From assembly GCF_023278565.1 (NCBI RefSeq), contig NC_064677.1, forward strand, positions 2,108,001 through 2,172,000: 64,000 bases of DNA, in the 5' to 3' direction. The DNA is from Colletotrichum lupini (taxonomy: Eukaryota; Ascomycota; Sordariomycetes; Glomerellales; Glomerellaceae). Shown piece after piece: positions 41,888 to 53,598 of the stretch. Under the pieces are notes generated by a model. The model had not been told where the DNA came from. It saw nothing but the letters and a program-made list of their open reading frames with translations, and ran no database searches. The number at the start of each line of letters is the position of its first letter. Position 1 is the first letter of the stretch. A program made the translations under genes and the position numbers.

Positions 41888-44800
41888 ATGGCGAATCTCT
41901 CCGTCCTGCGGCCGACTCTGGCCTACAACGTGTGCTCCTCCCGCGCTTCTCCCGGCCGGCTCGTCGGCTCCCGCGCGTGGCGGAATGGTCTAGCAGGTAA
42001 GCTACCGAGGTCTCGGTTCTTGCAGGAGCAACCAAGAAGAAGAACCTCGCCCAATTGCTTCGGCTAACGCAGTCTGCTCGTTTCCCTACATGCAGCCGTA
42101 GCACCGGTATCTGTCGTCGTCGTCGCCGGCAAGTGGCAATCCACCCACGCGCGAGCCCGCCGCCAGACGAAAGCTCTCGTCCCGGCCGTCTCGCCCCGGC
42201 CTCTCCAGCTCATCCGCCATGCGTCGGTCGTCTCGGCGGGTTCCAGTGCCAGCGCCGGCCCCACTGCTACACCGGCAGCAAGCTACTCAACAGCCGCAGA
42301 ACCGCAGTCCGTCCCCTACGCGCAGCTCACCGTCGGCGTGCCAAAGGAAATCTACCTCAACGAGCGCCGCGTCGCACTGACCCCGCAGAACGTGGCCCTC
42401 CTCCTCAAAAAGGGCTTCGGCAAGGTCCTCGTAGAGCGCGGCGCCGGCGCCTCCGCCGATTTCCCAGACGAGGCCTACGACCGCGCCGGCGCGACGCTCG
42501 TCGACCACCCGCAACAGGTCTGGTCCGGCGCCGACGTCGTCCTCAAGGTCCGCGGCCCGATCCCGTCCGAGATCGACCTCATGAAGGCGCACCAGACCGT
42601 CATCTCTTTCCTGCAGCCCGCGCAGAACAAGCCGCTCGTCGACAAGCTGGCCGCGCAAAAGGCCACCTCCTTCGCCATGGACCTCATCCCGCGCATCTCC
42701 CGCGCCCAGGTCTTTGACGCCCTCAGCTCCATGGCCAATATCGCCGGCTACAAGGCCGTGCTCGAGGCCTCCAACAACTTTGGCCGCTTCCTCACGGGCC
42801 AGGTGACGGCCGCGGGCAAGATCCCGCCCTGCAAGGTGCTCGTCATCGGCGCCGGCGTGGCCGGTCTCAGCGCCATTGCGACGGCGCGGCGGTTAGGTGC
42901 CATTGTGCGCGGCTTCGACACGCGCCCTGCCGCGAGGGAGCAGGTGCAGTCGCTCGGCGCCGAGTTCATCGAGGTGGACATCAAGGAGGACGGGTCCGGC
43001 GCCGGCGGGTATGCCAAGGAGATGTCCAAGGAGTTCATCGAGGCCGAGATGAAGCTGTTTTACGAGCAGGCGCGCGAGGTCGACATCATCGTCACCACCG
43101 CCCTGATCCCGGGCAAGCCCGCGCCCAAGCTGATTACCAAGTCCATGCTCGAGGCCATGAAGCCCGGGTCCGTGGTTGTGGATTTGGCGGCCGAGGCGGG
43201 TGGCAACTGCGAGAAGACGAAGCCGGGCGAGCTCTACGTGTACAAGGACGTCAAGATCATTGGTGAGTTGAATGGAAACCCCCCCTTGAAGAAAATCCCA
43301 TTGACTTACACACTCAGGCTACACCGACCTCCCTTCCAGACTGCCAACGCAGTCCTCGACGCTCTACTCCAACAACGTGACAAAGTTCCTGCTCTCCATG
43401 GCTCCCAAGGACAAGGAGTTCGGCATCGACCTCGCAGACGAAGTCGTCCGCGGCGCCGTCGTCACCCTCAAGGGCGACGTCCTGCCCCCGCCGCCCCGAA
43501 AGGCCCCGCCCCCGGCCCCGCCGCCACCGCCCACCGTCGCGCCCGAAGCCGAGGCCGTCGCCCTGACCCCCTTCCAGAAAACCTCCCGCGAGGTCGCGAC
43601 CGTCACGGCCGGCATGGGCACCGCGCTGGCCCTGGGCAAGATGACGGGCCCGCTGTTCATGGGCAACGCCTTTACGTTCGCGCTGGCCTCGTTGATCGGA
43701 TACCGCGTCGTCTGGGGCGTCACGCCCGCGCTCCACTCGCCCCTCATGAGCGTCACCAACGCCATCTCAGGTCAGCAGTCTCCTAGCAAAACGTAGAATC
43801 CCATAGCTAACAGCCCAAGGCATGGTCGGCATCGGCGGCCTCTTCATCCTAGGCGGAGGCTACCTCCCCCAAACGATCCCCCAAGCCCTCGGCGCCGCCT
43901 CCGTCCTCCTCGCCTTCGTCAACGTCTCGGGCGGCTTCGTCCTCACGAAGCGCATGCTCGACATGTTCAAACGCCCCACCGACCCGCCCGAATACCCCTG
44001 GCTCTACGCCGTGCCGGCAGCCCTCTTCGGCGGAGGCTACATCGCCGCCGCCGCCACCGGCGCAGCGGGTCTCGTGCAGGCCGGCTACGCCGTCTCCTCC
44101 GTCCTCTGCATCAGCTCCCTGTCCAGCCTCGCCTCCCAGGCGACCGCCCGCATGGGCAACATGCTCGGCATGCTCGGCGTCGGCTCCGGCGTGCTGGCCT
44201 CCCTGCTGGCCGTCGGCTTCTCCCCGGAAGTGCTCACGCAGTTCGCCGGCCTCGCGGCCCTGGGCGGCGTCGCGGGCCTCGTCATCGGCAAGCGCATCAC
44301 GCCCACCGACCTCCCGCAGACCGTGGCCGCGCTGCACTCCGTCGTCGGCCTCGCCGCCGTGCTGACCTCCATCGGCAGCGTCATGGCGCACATTGACGAC
44401 ATCTCCACGCTGCACCTCGTCACGGGCTACCTCGGCGTCCTCATCGGCGGCATCACCTTCACCGGCTCCATCGTCGCCTTCCTCAAGCTCGCCGGCAGGA
44501 TGTCCTCCAAACCCCTCGTCCTCCCCGGCAAGCACCTGCTCAACTCGGGCATGCTGGCCGCCAACATCGGCACCATGGGCGCCTTCGTCACCCTCGCCCC
44601 CGGATCCCCCGCGATCGCCGCCATGGCCCTCTCCGCCAACACGATCCTCTCCTTCGCAAAGGGCTACACCACCACGGCCGCCATCGGCGGCGCAGACATG
44701 CCCGTCGTCATCACCGTGCTCAACGCCTACTCGGGCTTCGCCCTCGTCGCCGAGGGCTTCATGCTCGACAACCCCCTCCTCACGACCGTCGGCGCCCTCA

Positions 44801-45590
44801 TCGGCGTGTCCGGCTCCATCCTCTCGTACATAATGTGCGTCGCCATGAACCGCTCCCTCACAAACGTCCTCTTCGGCGGCATCGCCTCGACCCCGGCCCA
44901 GACAGACTACAAAATGGAAGGCGTCGTGACGCAGACGAGCGTGGAAGACACGGCCGAGGCGCTCGTCAACGCGGAGAACGTAATCATCGTCGTCGGCTAC
45001 GGCATGGCCGTCGCCAAAGCGCAGTACGCCATCAGCGAGATCACGGGCATGCTCCGCGCCAAGGGCGTCAACGTCCGCTTCGCCATCCACCCCGTCGCCG
45101 GCCGCATGCCGGGCCAGTGCAACGTGCTCCTGGCCGAGGCGAGCGTGCCGTACGACATCGTGCTCGAGATGGACGAGATCAATGACGACTTCGGCGAGAC
45201 GGACGTGACGCTCGTGATTGGCGCCAACGACACCGTCAACCCCATCGCTCTGGAGCCCGGTAGCCCGATCGCGGGGATGCCCGTGCTCCAGGCGTGGAAG
45301 AGCAAGCAGGTTATCGTGATGAAGAGGGGCATGGCCAGTGGATATGGTGAGTGTTTGCAAGGCATTGCGAGATTTGCGTAGAGGCGCCTGACTGACCGCG
45401 GAAACAGCCGACGTACCGAACCCCATGTTCTACATGCCTGGAACACGCATGTTGTTCGGAGACGCCAAAGTGACTTGCGACGGTTCGTGGCCCTTTTTTT
45501 TCCCATTCCTCCTTCGTGTGCCAGGCACGGTGTACTGATCATACCCCCCTCACAGCAATCAAAGCAGCCGTCGAGACTCGAGCAACATAG
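41888..45590 (+). CDS. NNT: Mitochondrial NAD(P) transhydrogenase (proton-translocating)
   Basis: Inner-membrane enzyme coupling proton entry to NADPH formation from NADH. Six exons: 41888-41996, 42096-43262, 43318-43770, 43820-45346, 45408-45482 and 45556-45590; 1121 residues. Residues 1-110 are a basic, Ala/Ser-rich targeting region. Domain I (NAD site) runs from [17 protein letters not shown] through [22 protein letters not shown] to [17 protein letters not shown] Pro-rich linker ([16 protein letters not shown]) follows, then the membrane domain II (..[18 protein letters not shown].. to ..[15 protein letters not shown]). Domain III (NADP site) has [31 protein letters not shown] and [19 protein letters not shown]. 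The last two exons are tiny. The third intron ends AAG because the nearer CAG overlaps the branch site; use of CAG would add two residues. Confidence 0.95.
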
Positions 45591-45748
45591 ATTCTAGAGA
45601 GATCTCCGTATCGCGCAGAATATAAGACACCTCCGGCTGGCACCCCATGTTTTTGGACTAGGAAAGCATCTGATCTTTCCCCTAGAGGCGCTGCATCTAC
45701 AAAGGAGCTATTCATCATGAACACATGTCTCTTAGCTATTTCGGTTCT

Positions 45749-45763
45749 CCCCCCCCCCCCCCC
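45749..45763 (+). repeat. Poly-C run (15)
   Basis: Fifteen consecutive C residues followed by five T. The length may be uncertain because of sequencing error in homopolymers. Confidence 0.8.
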
Positions 45764-45930
45764 TTTTTCGCTTTGTTCCTTCTTCTAGTTCAGCGCGTCT
45801 TGTATATACTGTGATCCAAGGACGTAGCGGTAGTTTCTGTTCGCCAAGGTAGTGAATCGCAATACATGATGTATCAAACAGAAGCGCCAAAGAGCTCAAG
45901 TGACTTGACATGTGATAGACTTGGGGGAGG

Positions 45931-45933
<3 letters not shown>

Positions 45934-45965
<32 letters not shown>
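45934..45965 (+). repeat. (AG)16 microsatellite
   Basis: Uninterrupted AG dinucleotides over 32 bp. Confidence 0.95.
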
Positions 45966-45966
<1 letters not shown>

Positions 45967-47300
45967 AAGCTGCCGGAACCAAAGACAACACACCAAGCTC
46001 GGTACTCCTCACAAACCCCAGAAAACCAAGCCATGATCAACGGTTTCCTACTTCCCTGCTCGCTACCTCTCAGACCTCTCTCTCCACGTACAGTCAAATA
46101 GTCAACACATCTGTTCCCCAGGCAAAACCCAACAAACCCCCCGCGAGTATACTCTCGACGACGAGAGATGCTCTCCAAGCAGCCGAGCACCCATCTCGCA
46201 GCCCCGAATACGGCAGTCCAGCTCCGACAGCAATAGCAGCAGACATCAAAACCACATCACAGCACGACACATCACAAAGGTAGGAACCCTAGCAGATATC
46301 CCTGAAACGGCATCTGGAATTGCAATTCCGTTGGCCTCCTTGCCTCAAACGGCCAAAAAAGGCCCTTTCACAATATTCATTACATGGTTTGTTTCCCCCC
46401 TCTCTCCTTCCTCCTCCATCTCAATCCCCCGTTTGATATGCCGCCTTGCCCCAGTCTCCCCCAAGAGGAAATAGCCCGCATGGTGGAGAGGGAAAAAATA
46501 AAATAGGGAGGCTCTCAAAGTAAAAAGCACGCGTGGTGGAATTACTTGTTACATGGTGTGGTCTCTTTCTTTCTTGTATCAGGTCAATCCGTCTCCAGAG
46601 ACCATCCCAGATGGGAAAAAAAACAACAACTGTGTGGGTGTGGTTGGCAGTGGTTTAGTAGTGTCAAGAATTCGACAAAAAAAATCTCTGATGGAAAAAA
46701 AGCAAGTTTTGCTGCCCAAGATTTTCTCTCCGGAACAGTTTCGCAGCGGCCGTTACGCCTGGAAACAAGACGGTGGGCACTGCTCTGTCTCAAAACTCCA
46801 TCCCCCTTTTCGTGGTGAGAAGGGATCGATCAAGCGAGCGAGGCCCACCGCCAGACCGTAGTCCTAAAATGCATCTCATCCCGCCCTCCGGCCATTCCGC
46901 CGTGTCCCTACCAATCTTGAGAAGTAAAGGTTGAAGAGATATGCAACGCCGGTTGCAATCAGAGAGTGAGGAATGTGTTTGTGTGATGTGTGCGCGATTA
47001 ACCAGACTGGTGACACTGAAAAGCGCTGTGATCGGGCCATGGAGGCCATGTTGGTAACAAAAGAAAGAAGCGAGTCGGTTTGTTTTAAGGGGCTGATTAT
47101 GCCAGGAAGAGCCATGTAGGGTGCTCTGTATAGTCACTCGTTGTCGCCTGAAGCCAGAGATGACTGTTTTGGTAGCTCGGCTGATGGATGCCAGCATGGA
47201 TATCGAAGGTCGTAAGGACGTAATGGGTCATGATCCATTCGTTATGGGCGGCCGAGACGATTGTAGTTGGCGCGAGGCCACATCAGACCGCTGACGGCGA

Positions 47301-48307
47301 TCAGCAGGACTGATACAGGAGTAGCGGCTCTCCGACGTTTTCGATTTCGGGAATGGTGCACTTGAGGTCGAAGGCTTTGGACAGCACAATCTTGAAGATC
47401 TGTAGATGGTCAGTCAAAGTGCGATACCACGGCCAAAAAGGGGCTCACCTTTTGCACGTTGATACTATGGCTCGTGCTAGAGAAGATCAACGCAGCGCGC
47501 ATTGCCTTGGCGAACCGGCGAGCCTGTTATGTTAGCGCCGAGATACGAGAGAGAGACTCTTTGACGACCTACCTGGTTCGAGATCTCTTCTTGGTCCTCT
47601 CGCGGAAAGTTGACAAAGTGGTCATACTTGGTGCCGACCAAGATGGGGATGGCCGTCTTGTTGAAGCCCCTGCCTTGCCTGTACCACTCCTTGATGCTGT
47701 TGAGGGTGCTCTTCCGTGTCAGATCAAACATGAAGAGAATGGCGACGGCGTCGTTGCAGACCAGCGGAAGCATGTTGACAAACTCGCGCTGGCCGCCCAA
47801 ATCCCAAATGGAAAAGGTGATTTCCGTATTCCGGATGGAAATGGTCTTCTCCATAAAGTTGACGCCTAGCGTCTGGATGTAGTCCTCGTCCCAGCTTCCT
47901 TCGACGTACTTGACCATGAGACTGGTCTTGCCGATTTGCGCATCGCCCACCATGCCGACCTTGATGACGACGTGGTTGCGACCGTTGCTGGCGGCGGCTT
48001 CCGCACCGGCGCTGCTGCGCGACGCATGGTCGGCGTAGCCTTGTTGCGCGCCGGCGCCGGAGAGTCCAGAAGCAGGCCTTGAGATGGACGGGGCGTTCAT
48101 GGGAAGTGGTGGTGTGTTGTACCGATCCGAGTGCTGCTCTTCGGGTCGCGGGGATTGTGGGAGGCCATGATCGAGGGACTGACTTGTGTGGTGTCGCTGG
48201 GGCTCTGGGTGGTCGTAGCCGTTGTTCTGGGCCACCTGGGGAGAGGCATCGAAGGCACCGATGGTGTCGTCGGGGTGAGGCTGCGCAGCCAAGTGATCGT
48301 GGTCCAT
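47301..48307 (-). CDS. spg1: Spg1/Tem1-type septation GTPase
   Basis: Ras-like switch at the spindle pole body that starts the septation initiation/mitotic exit pathway. Three exons, 48307-47573, 47523-47449 and 47399-47301; both introns 49 nt; 302 residues. Residues 1-111 are a disordered Gln/His/Pro/Ser-rich tail. The G domain then shows G1 [10 protein letters not shown], switch I near [15 protein letters not shown]3 WDLGGQREF (Gly-Gly-Gln as in Spg1/Tem1 rather than Ala-Gly-Gln of Ras), G4 VGTKYDHF, and the [14 protein letters not shown] segment near the end. It lacks a C-terminal prenylation Cys motif, as expected for this class. The ATG at 48307 is the first in frame; upstream in-frame codons are open for about 270 bp but have no ATG, so an unseen upstream exon is not excluded. 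Confidence 0.88.
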
Positions 48308-49239
48308 GGTGTCGACTGCGTCGTGGAACTGGGCCGGTGACCCCGCGGACAGTGTTGAGGAATCCAGCGTGGAGATTCGAGGGTGCGGGACGGGAGGCTC
48401 CGTGTCGAGCAAGGGGCCGGAAAGATGACGATGCTGTAGTTTACCGGCTTGCCGATGAGCGAGGACAAGTGACAGTCGGCGCCGAGTCCCAAAAGAAGGT
48501 CGAGGAGAGGGCGGCAGGTTTCAGTTCAAGCCCGATGATGGCTTCATGGAGCGCTTGCCAGGGCGGCGGCGCGGCGATCGATGGGGTAGCAAAGGGCTGA
48601 GTTGAGACCGGGCTATACGAGATAATATCTGTCACTGATTAGGATTGGCGACGTCGACGCAACTCGTGGAGGTGAACAGGTGAGGTGGGAGAGAGGGAAT
48701 GAGTGTTCAGGCAAAGATGTCTCACCTAGCCTCTCCACACACGCAAGTCGAGAGGAAGAGAGGAGGGACAGGAGCGTGGTGTGGACGGTACGGGACCTTG
48801 AGACGGTGCGGTGCGGGAACAAGAGAGGGGATTGGACGACGAGTTGAAGCAGGGGTTGCCCACCTCGAGCTGAGCAATGGGAATGGGCCAGACGAACGTA
48901 CCGGCAGTGTGTAGTATCAACAGGCGACGAGTGGCCGAGTTGCAGGAGCCGGGCTTAGGCTTGACGACAACAGGAAGCCCTCGATTTGGTGGGTAGGTTT
49001 GGCGAAGAGACGAGGTTGGAAGGTGTCGGGTTACGGCAGACGGTGAGGCAAGACAAGGCGAGCAAAAGACAGAAAGGGTCAGGTATCGACGACGGGACGG
49101 GATGGCGATGAGATGCGGCGGTGCGGTACGGATACTCGATGGCAGGAGGAGCTGGAGGTGACGGTCATGGAATGTACCGAAACGGGCCCAGGGGAGGAGT
49201 CAGGGTATGGGGATGGAGTAGCGGAGATCCAGGCAAGGC

Positions 49240-49267
49240 CAAGCACCAAGCACCAAGCACGAAGCAC
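49240..49267 (+). repeat. Heptamer repeat (CAAGCAC)4
   Basis: Three perfect CAAGCAC units and one GAAGCAC. Confidence 0.9.
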
Positions 49268-49883
49268 CCGTGGATGTCAATGTCAAGCGCCGGGGAAGTT
49301 GTGCGCGTCGGGGTGCACTTTGAGATGGCGGATTGTGTACGGAGTACGGAGTATGGATAAACGGGAATGCTGAGGAGATGCTTGTGCGACTTTGTTGTGC
49401 TGTGCTGCCCCCCGTTGTCGTGTTTTGGTGCAAGAGAGGGGGGAGGGGGGACGATGGGATGTCAGTGCAACATAACATTAGGAAGTACGTACCTCGCATG
49501 GTGCGAACATGGACAGGCACAGGCACAGGCACAACTGGAACCAGCAAAGGGAAGCAAGCGACTCTTTGGCTTGGTTGATTTAGCGGAGCATTAGGTACCT
49601 TGGTGAGGCACGCCAGCGCAGGAAAGCCCAGGGAAACGGCAAGTCAGGGCCATCCCCAGGCCATGGCGCTTATGGCAGATCGGGGAAGGGAGGTGCGACA
49701 GGGGGCCCAGGGGAAAGGAAGCAGCCAGTCAGACGGCCGGGATGGATCCTTTGGTACATTTCGTGCACTGGCAATGACGCCAAAGTTGAGCAAATACGAA
49801 GTATCTACCTAGGGTACCTTGGGCCACGGTTGTGTGGAGAAGACGCGAGACGGACGCGTTTTATGCACACAATCCTCCAGTAC

Positions 49884-49918
49884 ACACTACACACTACACA
49901 CTACGCACTACACAGTAC
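49884..49918 (+). repeat. Heptamer repeat (ACACTAC)5, last two diverged
   Basis: Three perfect ACACTAC units, then GCACTAC and ACAGTAC. Confidence 0.9.
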
Positions 49919-50365
49919 CTGAGGTAGTAGGTTGGCAAGCAATGTTTGTTCAGCCGCCCCACGCACCACAGGCGCATCTCCCTTTCGTGCACTAACACCC
50001 CTAGCACCTTATGACGGGAGATTTGGTGCTATTGCTTTCGAGGATTATGGATGATGCATCACGGGCGGCGGCATTTATGGAATCGAATCGACGCACACAC
50101 AACTCCTCGTTTATTAATACTTGCCAATTTTCTTCCATTCTTTTCTTCCTGTTTTTTTCCCCTTCCAGGTCCACTGACTGGTGGGCTCTTGGGCTTCTTT
50201 CAGCTTCGCCTGAAGTCAGTGGGACTCGACAGGGACACATTCGACGGTAGACGCACCGTACGAGCTTCCGTAGCGAGGGCAAGGCACTGAGACAAAAACG
50301 TTCAAACGGACCAGCCGAGCCTCACCAAACAAGGCACAACTTTCGAGGGCGGTGAGCCTCACGTC

Positions 50366-50390
50366 GTCACTCGTCACTCGTCACTCGTCA
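50366..50390 (+). repeat. Heptamer repeat (GTCACTC)3.5
   Basis: Three perfect GTCACTC units plus GTCA. Confidence 0.9.
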
Positions 50391-51639
50391 GGAATCACAT
50401 CTGCCTGACTTGCAATCGAGTTCCTCTGCAGACATGAACAACACCACTGTTGTTGACAGCGCCTGCAATGTTGACAACTAGGTAGAAACGCCGTCGTTTG
50501 CGACGTGACATTGGCCGATTCATTCGTGCAGCTGCAGCTCGTTGTCCGGTGCGCAGTGGGAAAAGCACAGCGCCCAATGTCAATAGAAAACTCGCCCAAA
50601 GTCAACAACCCCCCATCACGCTCGGGTTCCCATTACTTAAGCGTACGCGACATGGGACGATGCACAGAGTCCCGGGCCCCGGGCTCGAACCTCAGGCTCC
50701 CGCTCAGCAAACACAACAGGCCTCTGACCGCAATTCCAGAATGAGGCTATTGCCAACTCTATCTCTGCCTTGGAATAAGATCCCGACCTCAATTGTAGGG
50801 CGCGCGAGGAATATCCACAGAGGCTTCGTCATTCCGGAGCAGAGACCAGATCCAAAGAAAATTTCAAGATAAATCAGCCGGAAGGGGGAAAAAAAAAAAG
50901 GAGAGGGAACCAAACTCTAGGTGTTAAAAAGACCGATGAGATCGAGACTAGAACGTTTCTGCCATGCAATTTCGCAAGCTCGAAATGGGGAATTCATGCA
51001 AACGGCATGAGGCCGTTGTAATAGTCCACCACGGTCGACCACGTTCACCTGGCACCCGCCCGAAATACCCAGACCAAGAGACGGGACACTCCCGGATGGC
51101 CTCGCAACGGACTCCTGGCCCGCTCCGTCCGAGCTCTTGGGCTCATGCCCGGCTGTCTACGTCGTCGTCGTCTCTTGCTTCCTGCTCGCGGTGCTTCCCT
51201 GTGACTTGTGACCGACACCCTGCCTCAGGTGCGCAGAGAGACTGGCACCGAGACTGGTTGGAGACTTCCAGCGAGGGCGCTCTCGGCTTCCCCTCCTATC
51301 GCTCTCCCTCCAACCCAGCGCGGTCTCTTATCGCCCTGCATCCAATGACCCCAACCTGGCTCTTGCGGCCCCGGGCCGATGGCACTCCGCCCAAACAGCC
51401 ATGACTAAGGCGACGGCGGCTCGAGAAACCTGTTCCCTGATTGGCCCAAGCGCTGGTGTTTGATGGAAGAGTTCCCGGTCTCGGTAGGGCGGTACGTACC
51501 TACCGATAACCTATCAGCCGCCCAGGCCCCAAATCCCCCCGGAAGCTCTAAAGTCGGCCGTTCTGACCTCATTCTCAAACTCCAAAAACCTACCACCACT
51601 CTTCCACATCTCTCACGACACAACCAGAAACCTCCCAAA

Positions 51640-52273
51640 ATGGCCTCAATCGCACGCAGCATGAGGGCAGTCCGCCCCTCCGCCCTCTCCCAGCTCACCA
51701 AGGCCGCTCCCCGCGCCTTTTTCCCCCGTCCCGCGCAGCGCAGCTTCTCTACAACCCCCAGCAGTGAGCTCTCCCCCATACACCCCCAAAAGCTTCGGCT
51801 CCCCACCCGAAGGTATCAAACACCAAAAAGGCTGACCCCTCGGACCTGCTTCCGAACCATCGTCGACAGGCTTACTACGCAAGTACACAAAGGACCACGA
51901 GTGGATCGACCTCAACGCCGACAAGAAGACGGGCGTCGTCGGCATCTCCCAGTACGCCGCCGACGCCCTGGGCGACGTCGTCTACGTCGAGCTCCCCGAG
52001 GAGGGCGCGGAGGTCGCCCGGGGCGACGCCATCGGCGCCGTCGAGTCCGTCAAGAGCGCCGCCGACATCAACGCGCCCGTCAGCTGCAGGGTCACCCAGG
52101 TCAACCTCGGCCTCGAGGAGAAGCCGGGCACCATCAACAAGGTGCCCGAGGACGACTCCCACGGCGGCGGCTGGATCGCAAAGGTCGAGGTCGACGAGGC
52201 GGGCGTCCAGGAGCTCGAGGCCCTCATGGGCGAGGAGGAGTACAAGGCTTTCACCGCTTCTGAGGATCACTAG
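51640..52273 (+). CDS. GCV3: Glycine cleavage system H protein, mitochondrial
   Basis: Lipoyl carrier that shuttles the aminomethyl arm between the P, T and L proteins during glycine breakdown. Two exons, 51640-51763 and 51870-52273, with a 106-nt intron; 175 residues. Residues 1-42 are an Arg/Ala/Ser-rich targeting peptide ending around RSFSTTPSS. The mature domain starts KYTKDHEWIDL, contains VGISQYAADALGDVVYVELP, and has the lipoylated Lys in AVESVKSAADI. The C-terminal half (EEKPGTINKVPEDDSHGGGWIAK) is standard except for a slightly Gly-rich loop. The product feeds methylene-tetrahydrofolate and therefore formate pools, which links it loosely to the formate dehydrogenase gene at the left of the window. 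It converges with HEM3 at a 269-bp gap. Confidence 0.95.
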
Positions 52274-52542
52274 ATTGGATGGAGAGAAGGGGGAAGAGAG
52301 AGAGAGAGAGGGAGAAAGCAATGGTTTGGTTAGATATAGGTAGCCGGCAGTTCAACCGGGCAGAGTGTGTGTCTGTACTATACGCCAACGCCAAGCGGGT
52401 ATTCACTTTCGGGGTTTGCGGTTCAACAACGTGGTAGTCACCAACATAGAGCAATGAGAGATGATGGTCATCAAATGGTTCCAGCGGGAACAGTCTATTT
52501 TCTTCCGTCTGGTGTGTTTTATCCGATTGTGTCATAAGTTCG

Positions 52543-53598
52543 TCACGCAGCAGCATTGGCCGCCGCCGCAGTCTCCGCCGTCGCAATCTGGTCGCCCGGC
52601 CGCGCCTGGTTGATGTCATCGAGGATCTTCTGCGCGCCCCCGTCCACCAGGTCCTGCGCCACGAGCTTGCCAAAGTCATCCGCCTCCTCCCGCGTCGCAA
52701 TCGTCTCGGTCCTCTCCGCGTCCACGCCCTGCGTGCCGTCAACGTGCACCACCGTCGCCTTGAGGCGCAGCTTCTTGCTCCCTTCAACCTCAACCCAGCT
52801 CGTCTCGACACCAATGGGCACGCTGCACCCGCCCTCGAGCGTGCGCATGACGCTCCGCTCCGCCACGCACGCCAGCATCGTCGGCTCGTCCTCGAGCTCC
52901 CTCAGCACGCTCAGCACCCTCTCGTCGCCGGCCCTCGCCTCGATCCCCAGCGCGCCCTGTCCGACGGCGTGCAGCGTGCCGCCGTTCTCCGAGTCGAGGT
53001 ACTGCGAGATGCGCGCGCCGTAGTCCATGCGCAGCAGGCCCGCTGCGGCGAGGATGATGGCCGAAAACGGGCCCTCGGGGTCGTCGCACTTGCGCAGCCG
53101 CGTCTCGATGTTGCCGCGGACGTCGGCGAATCTCAGACCCGGGTGGCGGCGCTTCAGCTGTGCGATGCGGCGGATGCTGCTGGTGCCGATGACGCTGCCC
53201 GCGGGGAGGTCGCCCAGCGTCTTCCAGCCGTGCTGCTCGGCGAGCCCGGCCTTGAAGACGACGACGTCGCGCGGGTCCTCGCGCTTGGTGACGCAGCCGA
53301 GGGTGCAGCCGTCGGGTAGGGTGGTGGGCATGTCCTTGAGGGAGTGGACGATGATGTCGAGCTCCTTGGCCACGAGCTTCGCCTCGAGCTCGTTGGTCCA
53401 CAGGCCCTTGCCGCCAAAGTTGTAGAGCGCCGTGATCTGGTCCTTGTCGCCGAGGGTCTGCATGCTGTGGATCTCGAACGTGGCGTCGGGGCGGGCTTTG
53501 GAGAGGCCTTCGACGACGATCTCGGTCTGCTTCATCGCCAGCGCCGACCTACGCGTGCCGACGTGGATGGGGGTGCCGTTCTCGGGTGCGGCGGCCAT
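52543..53598 (-). CDS. HEM3: Porphobilinogen deaminase (hydroxymethylbilane synthase)
   Basis: Joins four porphobilinogens into hydroxymethylbilane, the third step of haem synthesis. Single exon, 351 residues. Domain order is normal: HVGTRRSALAMKQTE, HSMQTLGDKD, GGKGLWTNELEAKL, IVHSLKDMPTTLPDG (catalytic Asp region follows the Lys-Asp), VIGTSSIRRIAQLKRRHP, DVRGNIETRLRK, and the dipyrromethane-cofactor Cys in MRTLEGGCSVPIG. The C-terminal tail is Ala-rich and not conserved. The ATG at 53598 has a good context (TCACAATGGCC) and matches cytosolic homologues. An in-frame ATG at 53907 would add 103 residues that are basic and nearly free of acidic residues over the first 50; this may be chance. 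Confidence 0.95.
   Translation of the reverse strand: MAAAPENGTPIHVGTRRSALAMKQTEIVVEGLSKARPDATFEIHSMQTLGDKDQITALYNFGGKGLWTNELEAKLVAKELDIIVHSLKDMPTTLPDGCTLGCVTKREDPRDVVVFKAGLAEQHGWKTLGDLPAGSVIGTSSIRRIAQLKRRHPGLRFADVRGNIETRLRKCDDPEGPFSAIILAAAGLLRMDYGARISQYLDSENGGTLHAVGQGALGIEARAGDERVLSVLRELEDEPTMLACVAERSVMRTLEGGCSVPIGVETSWVEVEGSKKLRLKATVVHVDGTQGVDAERTETIATREEADDFGKLVAQDLVDGGAQKILDDINQARPGDQIATAETAAAANAAA

Larger units (their letters stand above)
45591..47300. other. Intergenic 3'-3' region with simple repeats
   Basis: 1.7 kb between the convergent transhydrogenase and septation GTPase genes. It contains a 15-C run and an (AG)16 microsatellite (listed separately), plus short A runs. No supported gene. 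Confidence 0.5.
48308..51639. promoter_or_regulatory. Divergent upstream region with heptamer repeats
   Basis: 3.3 kb between the septation GTPase (-) and H-protein (+) genes. Three different 7-bp tandem repeats occur between 49.2 and 50.4 kb (listed separately), a TACGGAGTAC word lies at 49338-49347, and AGGTACCT-like words recur (for example near 49590 and 49810). ORFs are short and unconvincing. A 5' UTR intron for the GTPase gene is possible. Confidence 0.5.

Noticed and set aside
43849..45426. 525-codon ORF on the minus strand
   Set aside because: Antisense to transhydrogenase; His/Asp/Glu/Gly-rich without family features.
50640..50720. Possible tRNA on the minus strand (GGTTCGAGCCC box)
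   Set aside because: T-stem does not pair beyond two bases; no acceptor stem.
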